A stretch of DNA of 12,150 bases from an uncultured Bacteroidaceae bacterium (GTDB taxonomy: Bacteria; Bacteroidota; Bacteroidia; Bacteroidales; Bacteroidaceae), in assembly GCA_934271655.1 (NCBI GenBank), contig CAKQRW010000068.1, forward strand, positions 1-12,150. Direction: 5' to 3'. Below, in pieces: positions 1-6,399 of the stretch (position 1 is its first letter; the number at the start of each line of letters is the position of its first letter). Under the pieces are notes generated by a model that searched no databases, was not told the DNA's origin, and saw nothing but the letters and a program-made list of their open reading frames with translations. Made by a program: the position numbers and the translations under genes.

Positions 1-46
1 TGTCACCAATACTGGAGACACGAGCGTATATTACTCCTGTTGTCAT
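1..46 (-). CDS. Serine recombinase (resolvase/invertase family), N-terminal 15 codons only, runs off the left edge
   Basis: Reading the minus strand from the ATG at 46-44 gives MTTGVIYARVSSIGD, then the window ends. The segment VIYARVSS is the first beta strand of serine site-specific recombinases, in which the first Ser of the YARVS motif is the nucleophile that forms the covalent link to DNA. Known members cut and rejoin DNA at short inverted sites, often close to their own gene. Only the first 15 residues are visible, so resolvase, invertase or large integrase cannot be told apart. No Shine-Dalgarno is seen; the bases before the ATG are AT-rich, as is usual in Bacteroidetes. A long palindrome at 73-125 lies just upstream and an integrase relic beyond that, so this is probably the edge of a mobile element. 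Confidence 0.75.
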   Translation of the reverse strand, partial: MTTGVIYARVSSIGD

Positions 47-72
47 CTATATCAAAGATTAAATTGAACATG

Positions 73-125
73 AAAACGCCTGTGTTCAGATAAGTCTTGC
101 AGATTTATTTGAGCACAAGCGTTTT
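73..125. repeat. 53-bp near-perfect palindrome upstream of the serine recombinase
   Basis: Two 25-base arms, 73-97 and 101-125, are inverted copies around the 3-base centre TGC. Counted by eye, 21 of 25 positions match. If transcribed from the plus strand, three of the four mismatches become G-U pairs, leaving one C-A mismatch. There is no T-tract after it. It ends 26 bases from the recombinase start codon. By position it could be a recombinase binding or crossover site, an operator, or an RNA hairpin; the sequence does not decide between these. Confidence 0.8.
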
Positions 126-158
126 CTGAATACAGCCTAACGGCAAAGTTCAAACAAA

Positions 159-178
159 GGGAAGAAGTAAGACTTCCC
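159..178 (-). terminator. Possible terminator hairpin after the integrase relic
   Basis: On the minus strand GGGAAG and CTTCCC form a 6-bp stem (159-164 with 173-178) with an 8-base loop, followed by TTTGTTTG. It lies 37 bases past the TGA that ends the old integrase frame. The stem is short and the T-tract is broken by G, so this is only a fair candidate. Confidence 0.4.
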
Positions 179-214
179 CCCCTTGTTCGCTCCTTGCAGC
201 ATGACTTGTATGGT

Positions 215-535
215 TCAGTCAAACACCCCATTGAACAGATTGACCGCCTCAATCTTCTTTTCGAGAGCCACTTTTGCATAAACTTAGGTTGAAGTGATGC
301 TTCCACTTCCCAAAACATCCTTCACGGCTGATATGTCAGCACCTGCCGAGATAGCCAGCGATGCTGTCGTATGCCGTGAGCAATGGTAGGTCAAATCCTT
401 TTCTATGCCAGCCTTCTCTTTGAGCCGTCTCACATACTTTGATACGTTGTCCGACTTCTTGACGAGGTGAAACACAAGGCTTTCGGGATTATTCAACAGA
501 ATGTCTTTCTTGCCGGCTCTACGCAGATATTTTGT
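215..535 (-). pseudogene. Tyrosine recombinase (integrase) C-terminal fragment, decayed
   Basis: Minus-strand reading gives a typical Bacteroidetes phage/transposon integrase catalytic domain. KEKAGIEKDLTYHCSRHTTA contains the HxxR box, and LAISAGADISAVKDVLG leads to the second His box. The frame stops at a TAA (284-286) after SGSITST. If that codon is read through, the same frame continues VYAKVALEKKIEAVNLFNGV, ending in FD and a TGA at 215-217. VYA is the usual place of the catalytic Tyr, so a single base change (CAA to TAA is the simplest) removes the nucleophile. The second His box reads LGS where LGH is normal. Upstream of about 535 the integrase likeness ends and a tandem array begins; the N-terminal core-binding and first catalytic Arg parts are missing. 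It is therefore a non-functional relic. Confidence 0.85.
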
Positions 536-645
536 GGTTTCTATAACTTCTATAGTCCCTATAGCTTCTATCCTCTCTATAGCTTCTATCCCTCTATAGC
601 TTCTATCCCTCTATAGCCTTCTATCCCTCTATAGCCTTCTATAGC
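535..645. repeat. Tandem array of 17-18 bp CTATAG/TTCTAT units, overlapping the SNF2 stop codon
   Basis: The plus strand repeats units of the form CTATAGCTTCTATCCCT or CTATAGCCTTCTATCCCT, four to five regular copies between about 577 and 645, with more degenerate copies from 541. The last unit includes the SNF2 helicase stop codon (639-641). CTATAG is its own reverse complement, so neighbouring copies can pair as short hairpins. A related block follows radC at 10611-10668. There are no unique spacers, so it is not a CRISPR array. Confidence 0.9.
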
Positions 646-3600
646 AACACATTCTCCCTTAGCAGACGGATCATCTCGTCGCGCGACATGCTTGCGCTCA
701 CATCGCCGCCCTCAAGCAGGGCGTCTGCCATATTCTTCTTTGTGGCATGCAGATTGAGAATCTTTTCCTCTATAGTGCCCGATGCGATGAGCCTGTAGAC
801 CGTGACAGGCTTCTTCTGTCCTATGCGGTAAGCGCGGTCGCTCGCCTGCTCCTCTATGGCAGGATTCCACCATGGGTCGAGATGTATCACATAGTCAGCA
901 GCCGTAAGATTGAGTCCCAGGCCTCCGGCCTTCAGACTGATGAGGAACAGCGGCATGTCACCATGCTGAAACTCCTCCACCAGGCGGATGCGCTCCTTGG
1001 CCGAGGTGGAGCCGTCGAGATACAGATACTCCACTCCCTCCTTGTCGAGCCGTTCGCGCACCAGAGCCAGATGTGAGGTAAACTGGCTGAAGACAAGGGC
1101 ACGGTGGTGGTTGGCATGCAGGTTGTCCATGAGAGCCATGAAGCTCTCCAGCTTGGACGACGGCACGTCAACCTTATCATTGACCAGACGGGTGTTGCAT
1201 GCAGCCTGGCGCAGACGTGTTATCTCTGCCAGAGCCTGCATGGCTGTAGAGGAAGAGTCGGCCAGGTTGGCCAAAGCCTCCTCACGGATGTGTTCATAAA
1301 ACGCCATTTCCTCCTCGCTGAGGTCGACCTTAACCGTTATCTCCGTCTTCTCAGGCAACTCGCTCAGCACATCCGTCTTGGTGCGGCGCAGGATGAAAGG
1401 CGAGATGATGCGTCGCAGCACCCGCTGCACGTCCTTGTCGTGGTCACGCTCTATAGGCACAAGGAAGCGGTCGTTGAACTGCTGGAAAGTGCCCAGCAAT
1501 CCAGGGTTGGCAAACTGCATGAGATTCCACATCTCGCTGACGTGGTTCTGCAGAGGAGTGCCTGTGAGGAGCACACGGAAGTCTGACTTCAGCTCCATGG
1601 CCGCCTTCGACATCTTTGTCTCCTTGTTCTTGATGGTATGCGCCTCATCAAGCACTATGGTAGTCCATGAGCGCGATGTCAGCGTCTCCTCCTCTGTGAT
1701 GAGCAGTCCATAGGTGGTGACGACAATATCATAAGCCTTGGCATTCTTCACCATAGCCTCACGGTCCTCTCCCGCGCGGTTGAGCACAAGCACAGACAGG
1801 CTTGGCGCAAAGCGAGCTATCTCATCGCGCCAGTTGAGCACAAGCGATGTGGGCACCACTACGAGCTGCGGTCCCATGCTTGCCCTGCTCAGGAGCATGG
1901 TGATGGTCTGCACCGTCTTGCCAAGACCCATGTCATCGGCAAGCAAAGCTCCTGCGCCCCAGTAGGCCAGGCGAGTCATCCACTCATAGCCCTCCTTCTG
2001 GTAGCTTCTCAGGTCAGCCTGTATGTTTTTCGGCACCTTGCACGGCACATCCTGCGCCTCGCTCACTCTGGCCAGCAATGAGCGGAAAGCCTCATCAGCG
2101 TCCAGCTGCATTCCCGACTCTTCCATGCCCTCCAGCTGCACAGCGTTGAAGGCAGACACCCTCACCTTGTTCTTGCTCACCGAGCCTATGCGGCCAAGGT
2201 TGTCAAGATACTTGCGCAGGTCATCGCTGACACGCACATAGTCATCATCCTTCAGACGTATGAAGTTGCCGACCGACTCTCTCAGACTCTCCATAAGCTC
2301 CGCCATCTTCATCTTCACTCCGCCACCCACATTCACCTCGCCTGACATCTCAAACCAGCTGGACAGGCTGTTGACAGACACATGCATCATAGAAGCCTGT
2401 ATAGGCGCATTGGCCACGCGGAAACGCTCTCCCTCCGGCCATTCCACCACACACTGCTTAGGCATGTCACGCAAATGGTCGAGCAGGTCGAGACATTCGC
2501 CTGGTTCCAAAGCCCAAGAGTTGTCGCCATCATCCTCATAGTTGACAAGCAGCGCCTGCACCGCCTCATAGTTGTCCCTTTCTTTCTTGAGACTGCGCTT
2601 GGTGCGCACAGCCTTGCCGTCTATGCTGGCCGTGACCACCTCCATGCCCTTGCCTGGCTTGCAGACAGGTACCGACGTGCCAAAAGGCTTGACCATAAGG
2701 ACACACTGTATCTGCTCGCCAGCCGGCTTCAGCTGCACCACAATCTCGCTATGCGCCTTCATCTCCTCCACCTTCTCGCTGTCCTTCAGCAGGTCGCCCA
2801 TTATGACCATCTTGCTGCTCAGGTTCTCCATAAGTCTGGTCAGCTTTTCTTTTGCCGCCACAGGCATAGACGCTCCGGCCAGGCTCTGCACCGTCTTCAT
2901 GACAGAGCCGCCAACCTTTACTACTCTCACTGTTGGCTTCATGGACGTGTCTATCACATAGCCTCCGTTCTCTTCTGAGATGTTCACGTCAGACGTTATC
3001 TTATAGCCATTGCCAGTGTCCCTGACAGAGAGCTGAAGTTTCGCCTCCACTATGTCAAGATGGACGCCTGTAAACACATCATACACATACGGGTGGCCAA
3101 CAAGAGCTGCCACAGCTTCGTTGCCGCCCAGTTCGTATGACACACCGCCATACCATCCATATGAGTACTCTTTCACACAGAGGCCCACCTTGCGGTCTTG
3201 CGCTGTCATGCAGTCCACATCGCCATTCATGAACTTATTCATCGCTATATTGCGACCTGCCGTCCATGTCACGCCGTTCTTGCTCTTCTGCAGCTTGGGC
3301 TGCACACTCATGTTTTCCAAGTTGACCTCATACGCCACTCTCTCGCCTGCCGCAGAGCGTCTGCTTTCCTTGCCCTCTCCATTAAGATCTATCAACTCAT
3401 CAAGCATGTCTTCCCACTCGGGCTTGGCCTCATACGTCTGCAGCAGTGGCCTCAGTCCGGTCTTTTTCTTCAGCGCCTCTTCCATGCCCTTATACCGGTC
3501 GAAGTCTTTCGTCATCTCCACCTGCACCGCCTGCAGCGGGACAGCATCCACCATGCCGAGCAAGCTGTCCACATCCGCATCAGAGATGCCGTCCATTCTC

Positions 3601-4703
3601 TGATAGTGTTTGAGCATTATCAGCGTGAACGCCTTGTTGACAGGTCCATTCACATTTTTCAATGTTGGCAGCGGCGTGAAGTCCAGTTTCTTAGCCAAAC
3701 ACACTGCGACAAAGAGGGCTCCATCGTTCTGGTACATGTACCTCTTGTCCTTATATATGGACTCCAGCTTAGTCTTTGACGCCGACAGCCCTGAATATTG
3801 CAGGGCAAGGACGTAGTAATAGTTCATGCCAGCATACCTGAACCACTTGCCATTTCCCTTCAGCGACTTGGCAAAGCACTTCACAGCCTTGCTGTAGTCT
3901 CCTTCCTGCAACATCTCCACTCCATCGAAGAAGGAAAGCATATATATGTCACCCTTCACACGTGCCCTTGCTTTACGGATGTCGCCATCCTTGATGAAAT
4001 CATAATAGAAGGCGAGCGCAGCAAGCGCTTCCTTCATTTCTGCGGTAATGCACAAGTTGGCATGCTCATAAGACACAAGATCTTCCATTGCCGCCAATTC
4101 GTCATCTCCCATCATGTAGAAGCGTATCATTTGATAAAACCTTATTGCCACACCTCCTCTGACAGAATCTACAGACAACTTTATAATGTCCATCATGAAA
4201 GGATGTCTCGCTATCTCATACATGTTGCGCATATACACAGAATCTTCTTCTATCATAAAGTAGAAATTCTGTGAGCTTTCCAAATGTGACAAATAGTCCA
4301 AGCCATGCATGTATTCATTGACCGCAATGGACAACATGGCGTTTTCAAGTAGTCTAGCATATTGTGCCTGCTGTTTTTTGACTTCCCTATTATCCAGCAC
4401 TCTCATGAATTCCAACCACCAAGCAGGCCCCATATAATACTTTTCGCCAACGTCCGATGATTTGTTTTCATACACGAGCACCACTTTGTCCTGCATGCAC
4501 TTATTAAGCCAAGCTGTCGAAGAGCTCATCTTTATCCCAGCCTTCCGCGCCTCTCTAAGTATATCAGATCTGGTGAATGTATCTGCATTGCACGCGAAAG
4601 TAATGAGTATGGGGTCGTTCAAATGTTTCTCCACCACGTCCTGTGGCACATCCTTAATGAATGAGCCTATTTCATATTTTTCTACATAGTTACAGTCTGC
4701 CAT
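639..4703 (-). CDS. SNF2-family DNA helicase/translocase, 1354 aa, with large uncharacterised N-terminal half
   Basis: The C-terminal part (about residues 898-1345) is a complete SNF2/RapA-type ATPase: Walker A DDMGLGKT with Lys at 929, DEAH at 1019-1022, LLTGTPLQN after it, ILRRTKTDVLSELPEK near 1104, then helicase C with SLKAGGLGLNL and the arginine-finger motif QASDRAYRIGQ near 1290. Such proteins use ATP to move along duplex DNA and remodel bound proteins. The first ~890 residues match no domain I recognise; about 265-285 (LQEGDYSKAVKCFAKSL) looks TPR-like. No SWIM zinc-binding cysteines are seen. I chose the ATG at 4703: an in-frame start at 4871 would run back through the tRNA-Leu and its terminator. 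No clear -7/-33 promoter was found in 4704-4785. The final codons (Leu-CTA, stop TAG) belong to the tandem array. The N-terminal coding region looks more AT-rich than the helicase part. Confidence 0.93.
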   Translation of the reverse strand: MADCNYVEKYEIGSFIKDVPQDVVEKHLNDPILITFACNADTFTRSDILREARKAGIKMSSSTAWLNKCMQDKVVLVYENKSSDVGEKYYMGPAWWLEFMRVLDNREVKKQQAQYARLLENAMLSIAVNEYMHGLDYLSHLESSQNFYFMIEEDSVYMRNMYEIARHPFMMDIIKLSVDSVRGGVAIRFYQMIRFYMMGDDELAAMEDLVSYEHANLCITAEMKEALAALAFYYDFIKDGDIRKARARVKGDIYMLSFFDGVEMLQEGDYSKAVKCFAKSLKGNGKWFRYAGMNYYYVLALQYSGLSASKTKLESIYKDKRYMYQNDGALFVAVCLAKKLDFTPLPTLKNVNGPVNKAFTLIMLKHYQRMDGISDADVDSLLGMVDAVPLQAVQVEMTKDFDRYKGMEEALKKKTGLRPLLQTYEAKPEWEDMLDELIDLNGEGKESRRSAAGERVAYEVNLENMSVQPKLQKSKNGVTWTAGRNIAMNKFMNGDVDCMTAQDRKVGLCVKEYSYGWYGGVSYELGGNEAVAALVGHPYVYDVFTGVHLDIVEAKLQLSVRDTGNGYKITSDVNISEENGGYVIDTSMKPTVRVVKVGGSVMKTVQSLAGASMPVAAKEKLTRLMENLSSKMVIMGDLLKDSEKVEEMKAHSEIVVQLKPAGEQIQCVLMVKPFGTSVPVCKPGKGMEVVTASIDGKAVRTKRSLKKERDNYEAVQALLVNYEDDGDNSWALEPGECLDLLDHLRDMPKQCVVEWPEGERFRVANAPIQASMMHVSVNSLSSWFEMSGEVNVGGGVKMKMAELMESLRESVGNFIRLKDDDYVRVSDDLRKYLDNLGRIGSVSKNKVRVSAFNAVQLEGMEESGMQLDADEAFRSLLARVSEAQDVPCKVPKNIQADLRSYQKEGYEWMTRLAYWGAGALLADDMGLGKTVQTITMLLSRASMGPQLVVVPTSLVLNWRDEIARFAPSLSVLVLNRAGEDREAMVKNAKAYDIVVTTYGLLITEEETLTSRSWTTIVLDEAHTIKNKETKMSKAAMELKSDFRVLLTGTPLQNHVSEMWNLMQFANPGLLGTFQQFNDRFLVPIERDHDKDVQRVLRRIISPFILRRTKTDVLSELPEKTEITVKVDLSEEEMAFYEHIREEALANLADSSSTAMQALAEITRLRQAACNTRLVNDKVDVPSSKLESFMALMDNLHANHHRALVFSQFTSHLALVRERLDKEGVEYLYLDGSTSAKERIRLVEEFQHGDMPLFLISLKAGGLGLNLTAADYVIHLDPWWNPAIEEQASDRAYRIGQKKPVTVYRLIASGTIEEKILNLHATKKNMADALLEGGDVSASMSRDEMIRLLRENVLL

Positions 4704-4785
4704 TTCTGTTCTGTTATATATTTGTACTCTGTTTATGGGCTCTTTTGCCTGGTGACTAACACTTTGCCAGGAAAGCCCTATTACG

Positions 4786-4822
4786 AAAAAAACGGTAAAG
4801 AGTCTTGCGACCACTTTACCGT
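4786..4822 (-). terminator. Rho-independent terminator of tRNA-Leu
   Basis: Minus strand: ACGGTAAAG and CTTTACCGT form a perfect 9-bp stem (4792-4800 with 4814-4822) around a 13-base loop, followed by an unbroken T-tract. It begins 11 bases after the tRNA 3' end. It separates the tRNA from the SNF2 gene, which should therefore have its own promoter. Confidence 0.9.
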
Positions 4823-4832
4823 CCTTTACATG

Positions 4833-4914
4833 TACTCCGAGCCGGGATCGAACCGGCACGAATTGCTTCATTGGTGTTTGAGACCAACGCGTCTACCAAT
4901 TCCGCCATCGGAGC
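4833..4914 (-). tRNA. tRNA-Leu, anticodon CAA
   Basis: Minus strand, 82 nt. The acceptor arm GCTCCGA pairs with TCGGAGT (the last pair is G-U) before discriminator A. The D arm contains AATTGGTAGACGC. The anticodon stem TTGGT/ACCAA encloses the loop CTCAAAC with anticodon CAA, which reads UUG Leu codons. A variable region of more than ten bases marks a class II tRNA. The T arm is GCCGG-TTCGATC-CCGGC. CCA is not encoded. No duplicated 3' end is seen in the window, so there is no sign that the tRNA served as an integration site here. Confidence 0.95.
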
Positions 4915-4933
4915 TTATTTTCCATTGCGGATG

Positions 4934-4941
4934 CAAAGTTA
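4934..4941 (-). promoter_or_regulatory. Promoter -7 box for tRNA-Leu
   Basis: On the minus strand TAACTTTG matches the Bacteroidetes -7 consensus TAnnTTTG exactly and lies 19 bases before the tRNA 5' end. The -33 box is weak (a CTTT-like stretch about 19 bases further upstream). Confidence 0.7.
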
Positions 4942-5026
4942 CAAAAAAAATATGATACAGAAAGACTCATTCGCTCATTTTTTTTGCCTGCGAACGGAAA
5001 AAGGCATGTACACACATGAAAAAAGC

Positions 5027-5067
5027 ATCCAAAGATGCTTCCACAAGCATCATTGGATACTTTTTTT
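5027..5067 (-). terminator. proC terminator (hairpin flanked by A/T tracts on both sides)
   Basis: ATCCAAAGATGCTT (5027-5040) and AAGCATCATTGGAT (5045-5058) pair over 14 bases with one mismatch around the loop CCAC. On the minus strand the stem is followed by GCTTTTTTC; on the plus strand it is followed by seven T. It lies about 50 bases after the proC stop. The only gene reading into it is proC, though the shape would work in both directions. Confidence 0.8.
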
Positions 5068-5108
5068 CTCTTTTACCGTTGTCACAGCAGTCACTTTTCC
5101 GCACCTGC

Positions 5109-5888
5109 TCATTTCAGTCCGGCCTTCAGCGAGCGGATGACAGCAGAGTTGAAGCCCGCATGGTCAAGCTCATTGAGTCCCTTGATGGTGACGCCTCCTG
5201 GGGTAGTGACCTTGTCGATAGCTTCCTCTGGATGCCATCCTGTGGCACGTAGCAGCGACACGGCTCCCTGCATGGTCTGCAGCGCTATCTGCTTGGCCTG
5301 TGCCGGATAGAAGCCCATCTCGCATCCGCCCTCCATCTGGGCACGTATGTATCTCATCACGTAGGCTATGCCGCAAGACGCCATCATCATGCCCGGGCCC
5401 ACAAGGTTTTCCTGCACCACGAGGGTGTCGCCGTCTATTGCGTAAAGTTCCTCCACTGTCTTCAGGCTCTCTTCCGAAGCGCCCGGCCCCTGTGCTATGA
5501 AACTCATGCTTGCGCCAAACTCAGCGGCGATGTTTGGAATCACATAGAAGAACTGTCCGTCTACGCCAAACTCCTCCGCCAGCATGCCAGTGGTGAAGTT
5601 GGCCGCGTCAGACACAATGATCTGCTTCTCCAGGTCCACCACATGCTTCACCTCTGCAAGGACAAGCTTCATCAGCCATGGCTTGACCACCAGCACCACG
5701 ATGTCCGCTCCCTTTACCGCCTCGATGTTGTCTGTTGTAGTGTTGATGGCTGGATACGCCTTCTTGAAGTCTGCCAGCAGCGTCTCGTTCTTGTCTGCCA
5801 CTGTTATGTTCTCCACCTTGCCACTCTTGGCCCATCCCTTGATGAGCGCGCCGCCCATGTTGCCAGCGCCAATAACTGTAAGTTTCAT
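5109..5888 (-). CDS. proC: Pyrroline-5-carboxylate reductase
   Basis: ProC catalyses the last step of proline synthesis, NAD(P)H-dependent reduction of 1-pyrroline-5-carboxylate to proline, in the cytoplasm. The 259-aa protein is full length for the family. It starts with a Rossmann fold, MKLTVIGAGNMGGALIKGWA, with the dinucleotide-binding GAGNMG at residues 7-12. It ends with the P5CR signature TTPGGVTIKGLNELDHAGF at about 228-246, which forms part of the active site and dimer interface. The start is the first ATG after a canonical promoter and leader. It appears to be transcribed alone: own promoter at 5980-6010 and own terminator at 5027-5067. Confidence 0.96.
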   Translation of the reverse strand: MKLTVIGAGNMGGALIKGWAKSGKVENITVADKNETLLADFKKAYPAINTTTDNIEAVKGADIVVLVVKPWLMKLVLAEVKHVVDLEKQIIVSDAANFTTGMLAEEFGVDGQFFYVIPNIAAEFGASMSFIAQGPGASEESLKTVEELYAIDGDTLVVQENLVGPGMMMASCGIAYVMRYIRAQMEGGCEMGFYPAQAKQIALQTMQGAVSLLRATGWHPEEAIDKVTTPGGVTIKGLNELDHAGFNSAVIRSLKAGLK

Positions 5889-5979
5889 AGTCTTTTTTCT
5901 TGTTGCTATTTACCCCATATTATTTATCTCTCTGTCTGCCGCACCAGAGGCATGCGCCCCTTCCGCGCGGTTGACGCTG

Positions 5980-6010
5980 CAAATTTAGCGCATGTCGGAG
6001 ACAATACAAA
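5980..6010 (-). promoter_or_regulatory. proC promoter, Bacteroidetes type
   Basis: On the minus strand the -7 box TAAATTTG (5987-5980) and the -33 box TTTG (6010-6007) are both exact matches to the Bacteroidetes primary sigma consensus, 19 bases apart. The predicted transcript start gives a leader of roughly 85 bases before the proC ATG. Confidence 0.85.
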
Positions 6011-6092
6011 ATAATTCGCTCTTTTATTAAGAGCCAGGGCAGCATTTCCATCCGCAACATGGCTTCAGCGGCCATGGACAGGCACACACTGC

Positions 6093-6121
6093 CACGTGAG
6101 CGGCTCTGCGTCTACGCCTTG
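6093..6121. repeat. 29-bp dispersed motif, copy 1
   Basis: This begins CACGTGAGCGGCTCTGCG and ends in CCTTG. The copy at 12073-12101 matches at 24 of 29 positions in the same orientation, and all five differences are transitions. Flanking bases are not clearly alike. Confidence 0.65.
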
Positions 6122-6203
6122 CCGCCGACATGAGATATTCTCATCTCTGATTTTAAGTCTAAGGACTTACGCAGCTATCCGAAAAGCGTCATGAAAAGGC
6201 TTA

Positions 6204-6220
6204 GGATTCCTTCGGGAACC
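6204..6220 (+). other. Small hairpin with UUCG tetraloop
   Basis: GGATTCC and GGAACC pair (one bulged A) around TTCG with a C-G closing pair, the extra-stable C(UUCG)G loop if transcribed from the plus strand. A second such stem lies at 6313-6329 (CACACC, TTCG, GG-A-TGTG). It may mark a structured RNA, but no promoter or terminator confirms this. Confidence 0.4.
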
Positions 6221-6399
6221 GTTCGGGATTCGCAGCATGTTTATACAGAAGGCCAAGCCTGTCCACATTCCAGGTGACAGCCCCTATATCATTTGGACAA
6301 GCAGGCTTGCTGCACACCTTCGGGATGTGAATGCCTATTCAAGAAAATGGAACGTGGCCCTAAGCTTTGCCGCATGAGCCCCGATGTGCAACTGTCACA

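Larger units (their letters stand above)
5889..6399. other. 511-base gap: proC leader and promoter, then about 380 bases without a convincing gene
   Basis: The part nearest proC (5889-6010) is its leader of about 85 bases and its promoter. From 6011 to 6399 I see no protein family and only a 46-codon ATG frame on the plus strand (6237-6377) with no ribosome-binding site. The stretch is rich in short hairpins: TGAGA-TAT-TCTCA near 6131, TAAGTC-TAAG-GACTTA near 6155, and two plus-strand stems closed by C(UUCG)G at 6204-6220 and 6313-6329. It also carries one copy of a 29-bp motif (6093-6121). No TAnnTTTG promoter for a plus-strand RNA was seen. Confidence 0.6.

Noticed and set aside
541..645. 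CRISPR-like look of the 17-18 bp array
   Set aside because: Units are short and directly adjacent, with no unique spacers and no cas genes nearby.
2382..2978. Long plus-strand open frame (198 codons) opposite SNF2
   Set aside because: Its His/Leu-rich composition is that of an antisense shadow, with no known domain and no promoter.
639..4703. Defence-island reading of the SNF2 helicase
   Set aside because: No nuclease, methyltransferase, protease or other known defence partner is next to it within the window; kept only as a low-confidence possibility in the findings.
4704..4871. In-frame upstream start giving a 1410-aa SNF2 protein
   Set aside because: The extra 56 codons run through the tRNA-Leu 3' end and its terminator; the protein most likely starts at 4703.
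4833..4914. tRNA-Leu as the attachment site of the left-edge mobile element
   Set aside because: No duplicated tRNA 3' end is seen near the integrase relic, and an intact 4-kb helicase gene lies between them.
6237..6377. 46-codon plus-strand ATG frame in the proC-AraC gap
   Set aside because: No ribosome-binding site, promoter or recognised family; it is within chance expectation for a gap of this size.
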